DNA of 7,007 nucleotides from an uncultured Oscillospiraceae bacterium (GTDB lineage Bacteria > Bacillota > Clostridia > Oscillospirales > Oscillospiraceae). The translations under genes were made by a program, and so were the position numbers. The stretch covers positions 1-7,007 of the forward strand of contig CANRNA010000090.1 of the NCBI GenBank assembly GCA_947631805.1, written 5' to 3'. The notes under the pieces were generated by a model. That model saw only the letters and a list, made by a program, of their open reading frames with translations, was not told the DNA's origin and did no database searches. Positions 5,713-7,007 of the stretch are shown piece after piece. The first letter of the stretch is position 1, and each line of letters opens with the position of its first letter.

Positions 5713-6969
5713 TCAGCGCACCTGGCCGTTCCCGCGGACGATATATTTATAGCTGCAAAGCTCCTCCAGGCCCATGGGGCCGCGGGCGTGGAGCTTCTGG
5801 GTGGAGATGCCCATCTCACACCCCAGGCCGAACTCTCCCCCGTCCGTGAATCGGGTGGAGGCGTTCACATACACCGCCGCGCTGTCCACCGCCTGGGTGA
5901 AACGGGCAGCCGCCTCCTCGTCCTCGGTGACGATGGCGTCGCTGTGGCCGGTGGAGTGGGCGGCGATGTGGGCCACGGCGGCGCCCACGTCCTCCACCAC
6001 CTTCACCGCCAGGATGTAGTCCAAAAACTCGGTGTCAAAGTCATGCTCCACCGCCGGTGTGCCCGGAATGATGGCGGCGGCCGCCTGGTCCAGCCGCAGC
6101 TCCACCGGCCGCAGCCCGGCGGCGGCCCGGTCGTCCACCAGCCGCTTTTTCAGCGCGGGCAAAAACCTGTCCGCCACAGCCCGGTGGACCAGCAGCGCCT
6201 CCTCCGCGTTGCAAACGCTGGGGCGGCTGGTCTTGGCGTTCTCCACGATGGCAAGGGCCTTGTCCAGGTCCGCCGCGGCGTCCACATACACGTGGCATAT
6301 CCCGGTGCCCGTCTGGATGCAGGGCACGGTGGCGTTCTCCACACAGGCCCGGATGAGCCCGGCGCCGCCCCTTGGGATGAGCAGGTCCACCAGGCCGCTG
6401 GCCTCCATCAGCTCCTTGGCGCTCTGGCGGGAGGTGTCCTGGATGAGGCTGACGGTCTGCCGGGGCAGTCCCGCCCGCTCCAGGCCGTCCCGCATGGCCT
6501 CGGTGATGGCGTTGCAGCTGCGCCAGGACTCCTTTCCGCCCCGGAGCACGCATACGTTGCCGCTCTTCACCGCCAGGGCCGCCGCGTCCCCGGTCACGTT
6601 GGGGCGGCTCTCATAGATGATGGCCACCACCCCCAGAGGCACGCTCACCCGCTCTATCACAAGGCCGTTGGGCCGCTCTCGCCTGGACAGGGTCCGGCCC
6701 ACCGGGTCTGGCAGGGCGGCCACCTGGCCCACGCCCTCCGCCATGGCCCGGATGCGGCCCTCGTCCAGATAGAGCCTGTCCAGTATCACCTCGCTCATAG
6801 TCCCCCGGGCCGCCTCCATATCCGCCCGGTTGGCCTGTAAAATGGCGTCCGCGCTCTTTGTCAGGCAGTCCGCCATGGCCAGAAGCGCCGCCGTGCGCCG
6901 CTGGGGCCCGGCGGACGCCAGAGGCGCCTTGGCCTCCTGGGCCGCCAGCAATATCTCACGAGTCGTCAT
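5713..6969 (-). CDS. proA: Glutamate-5-semialdehyde dehydrogenase (gamma-glutamyl phosphate reductase)
   Basis: Cytosolic enzyme, 418 aa from the chosen start. It reduces gamma-glutamyl phosphate with NADPH to glutamate-5-semialdehyde, the second step of proline synthesis. It is an aldehyde-dehydrogenase fold protein of normal length. Motifs, numbered from the chosen Met: PLGVVAIIYESRPNVT (111-126), SGNVCVLRGGKE (136-147), IPRGGAGLI (198-206), and the nucleophile Cys253 in RPSVCNAEEALLVH. The C-terminal region has STRFTDGGEFGLGCEMGIS and HARGPMGLEEL, both typical. The loop usually reading ETGTGNCH is QTGTGICH, a mild change. Two in-frame ATGs lie two codons apart, at 6975 and 6969. AGGAGGG (6976-6982) touches the first and sits 7 bases from the second, so the second is preferred. 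Its ATG overlaps the TGA of the upstream frame as ATGA, pointing to translational coupling in a proBA operon. Confidence 0.96.
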   Translation of the reverse strand: MTTREILLAAQEAKAPLASAGPQRRTAALLAMADCLTKSADAILQANRADMEAARGTMSEVILDRLYLDEGRIRAMAEGVGQVAALPDPVGRTLSRRERPNGLVIERVSVPLGVVAIIYESRPNVTGDAAALAVKSGNVCVLRGGKESWRSCNAITEAMRDGLERAGLPRQTVSLIQDTSRQSAKELMEASGLVDLLIPRGGAGLIRACVENATVPCIQTGTGICHVYVDAAADLDKALAIVENAKTSRPSVCNAEEALLVHRAVADRFLPALKKRLVDDRAAAGLRPVELRLDQAAAAIIPGTPAVEHDFDTEFLDYILAVKVVEDVGAAVAHIAAHSTGHSDAIVTEDEEAAARFTQAVDSAAVYVNASTRFTDGGEFGLGCEMGISTQKLHARGPMGLEELCSYKYIVRGNGQVR

Positions 6970-7007
6970 ACCCATCCCTCCTGCTTTTTCCCCAGAAACC
7001 GGGTCCC
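6966..7007 (-). CDS. proB: C-terminal end of upstream gene, probably glutamate 5-kinase
   Basis: Thirteen sense codons and a TGA, entering from the right edge: GTRFLGKKQEGWV. The frame ends at 6966-6968, sharing ATGA with the preferred proA start. Glutamate 5-kinases of the short form without a PUA domain commonly end their kinase domain in a G-T-x-F stretch followed by a few residues, which this matches. proB directly before proA is the commonest arrangement. The visible piece is too short for certainty, so the name rests mainly on context. Confidence 0.5.
   Translation of the reverse strand, partial: GTRFLGKKQEGWV
6976..6982 (-). promoter_or_regulatory. Ribosome binding site of proA
   Basis: AGGAGGG on the minus strand. 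It abuts the ATG at 6973-6975 and lies 7 bases from the ATG at 6967-6969. The spacing favours the latter as the real start. The site lies inside the last codons of the upstream frame. Confidence 0.8.

Overview
The window is an ordinary chromosomal stretch of housekeeping and transport genes. Coding DNA is GC-rich with strong G/C preference at third codon positions. The gaps are AT-richer and carry clear sigma-A type promoters and AGGAGG-type ribosome binding sites. A Na+/phosphate symporter fused to a PhoU domain, a tripartite tricarboxylate-type binding protein and an anaerobe-style IMP dehydrogenase together suggest a high-GC member of the Clostridia, such as a gut Oscillospiraceae-type bacterium. 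This taxonomic placement is inference; there is no rRNA or other marker in the window.

Layout: (1) 1-263, minus: the N-terminal quarter of a TctC/Bug-type secreted solute-binding protein, cut by the left edge, with its own promoter at 311-339. (2) 394-1896, minus: guaB, a complete 500-aa IMP dehydrogenase closely resembling the Tritrichomonas foetus type, with a near-consensus promoter that contains an inverted repeat. (3) 2126-3970, plus: a 614-aa Na/Pi cotransporter with C-terminal PhoU-like domain, divergent from guaB. (4) 3967-4040: a perfect consensus promoter whose predicted first transcribed base is the first base of a strong hairpin-plus-T-run terminator. (5) 4063-5643, plus: a glutamine-hydrolysing asparagine synthetase (asnB type). 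(6) 5669-5692: a perfect GC-rich palindrome between convergent genes. (7) 5713-6969, minus: proA, preceded with a 4-base ATGA overlap by the last codons of what is probably proB.

The genes do not form one pathway. guaB (GMP branch of purine synthesis), asnB (asparagine) and proBA (proline) are independent biosynthetic units, and the Na/Pi symporter and TctC-type receptor handle phosphate and probably organic acid uptake. I see no mobile element, CRISPR array, tRNA, rRNA or convincing new multi-gene system. The points that deserve a second look are regulatory: the promoter-hairpin collision before asnB, the dyad inside the guaB promoter, and the start-site and overlap evidence at proA. The protist-like IMP dehydrogenase is the most notable protein.
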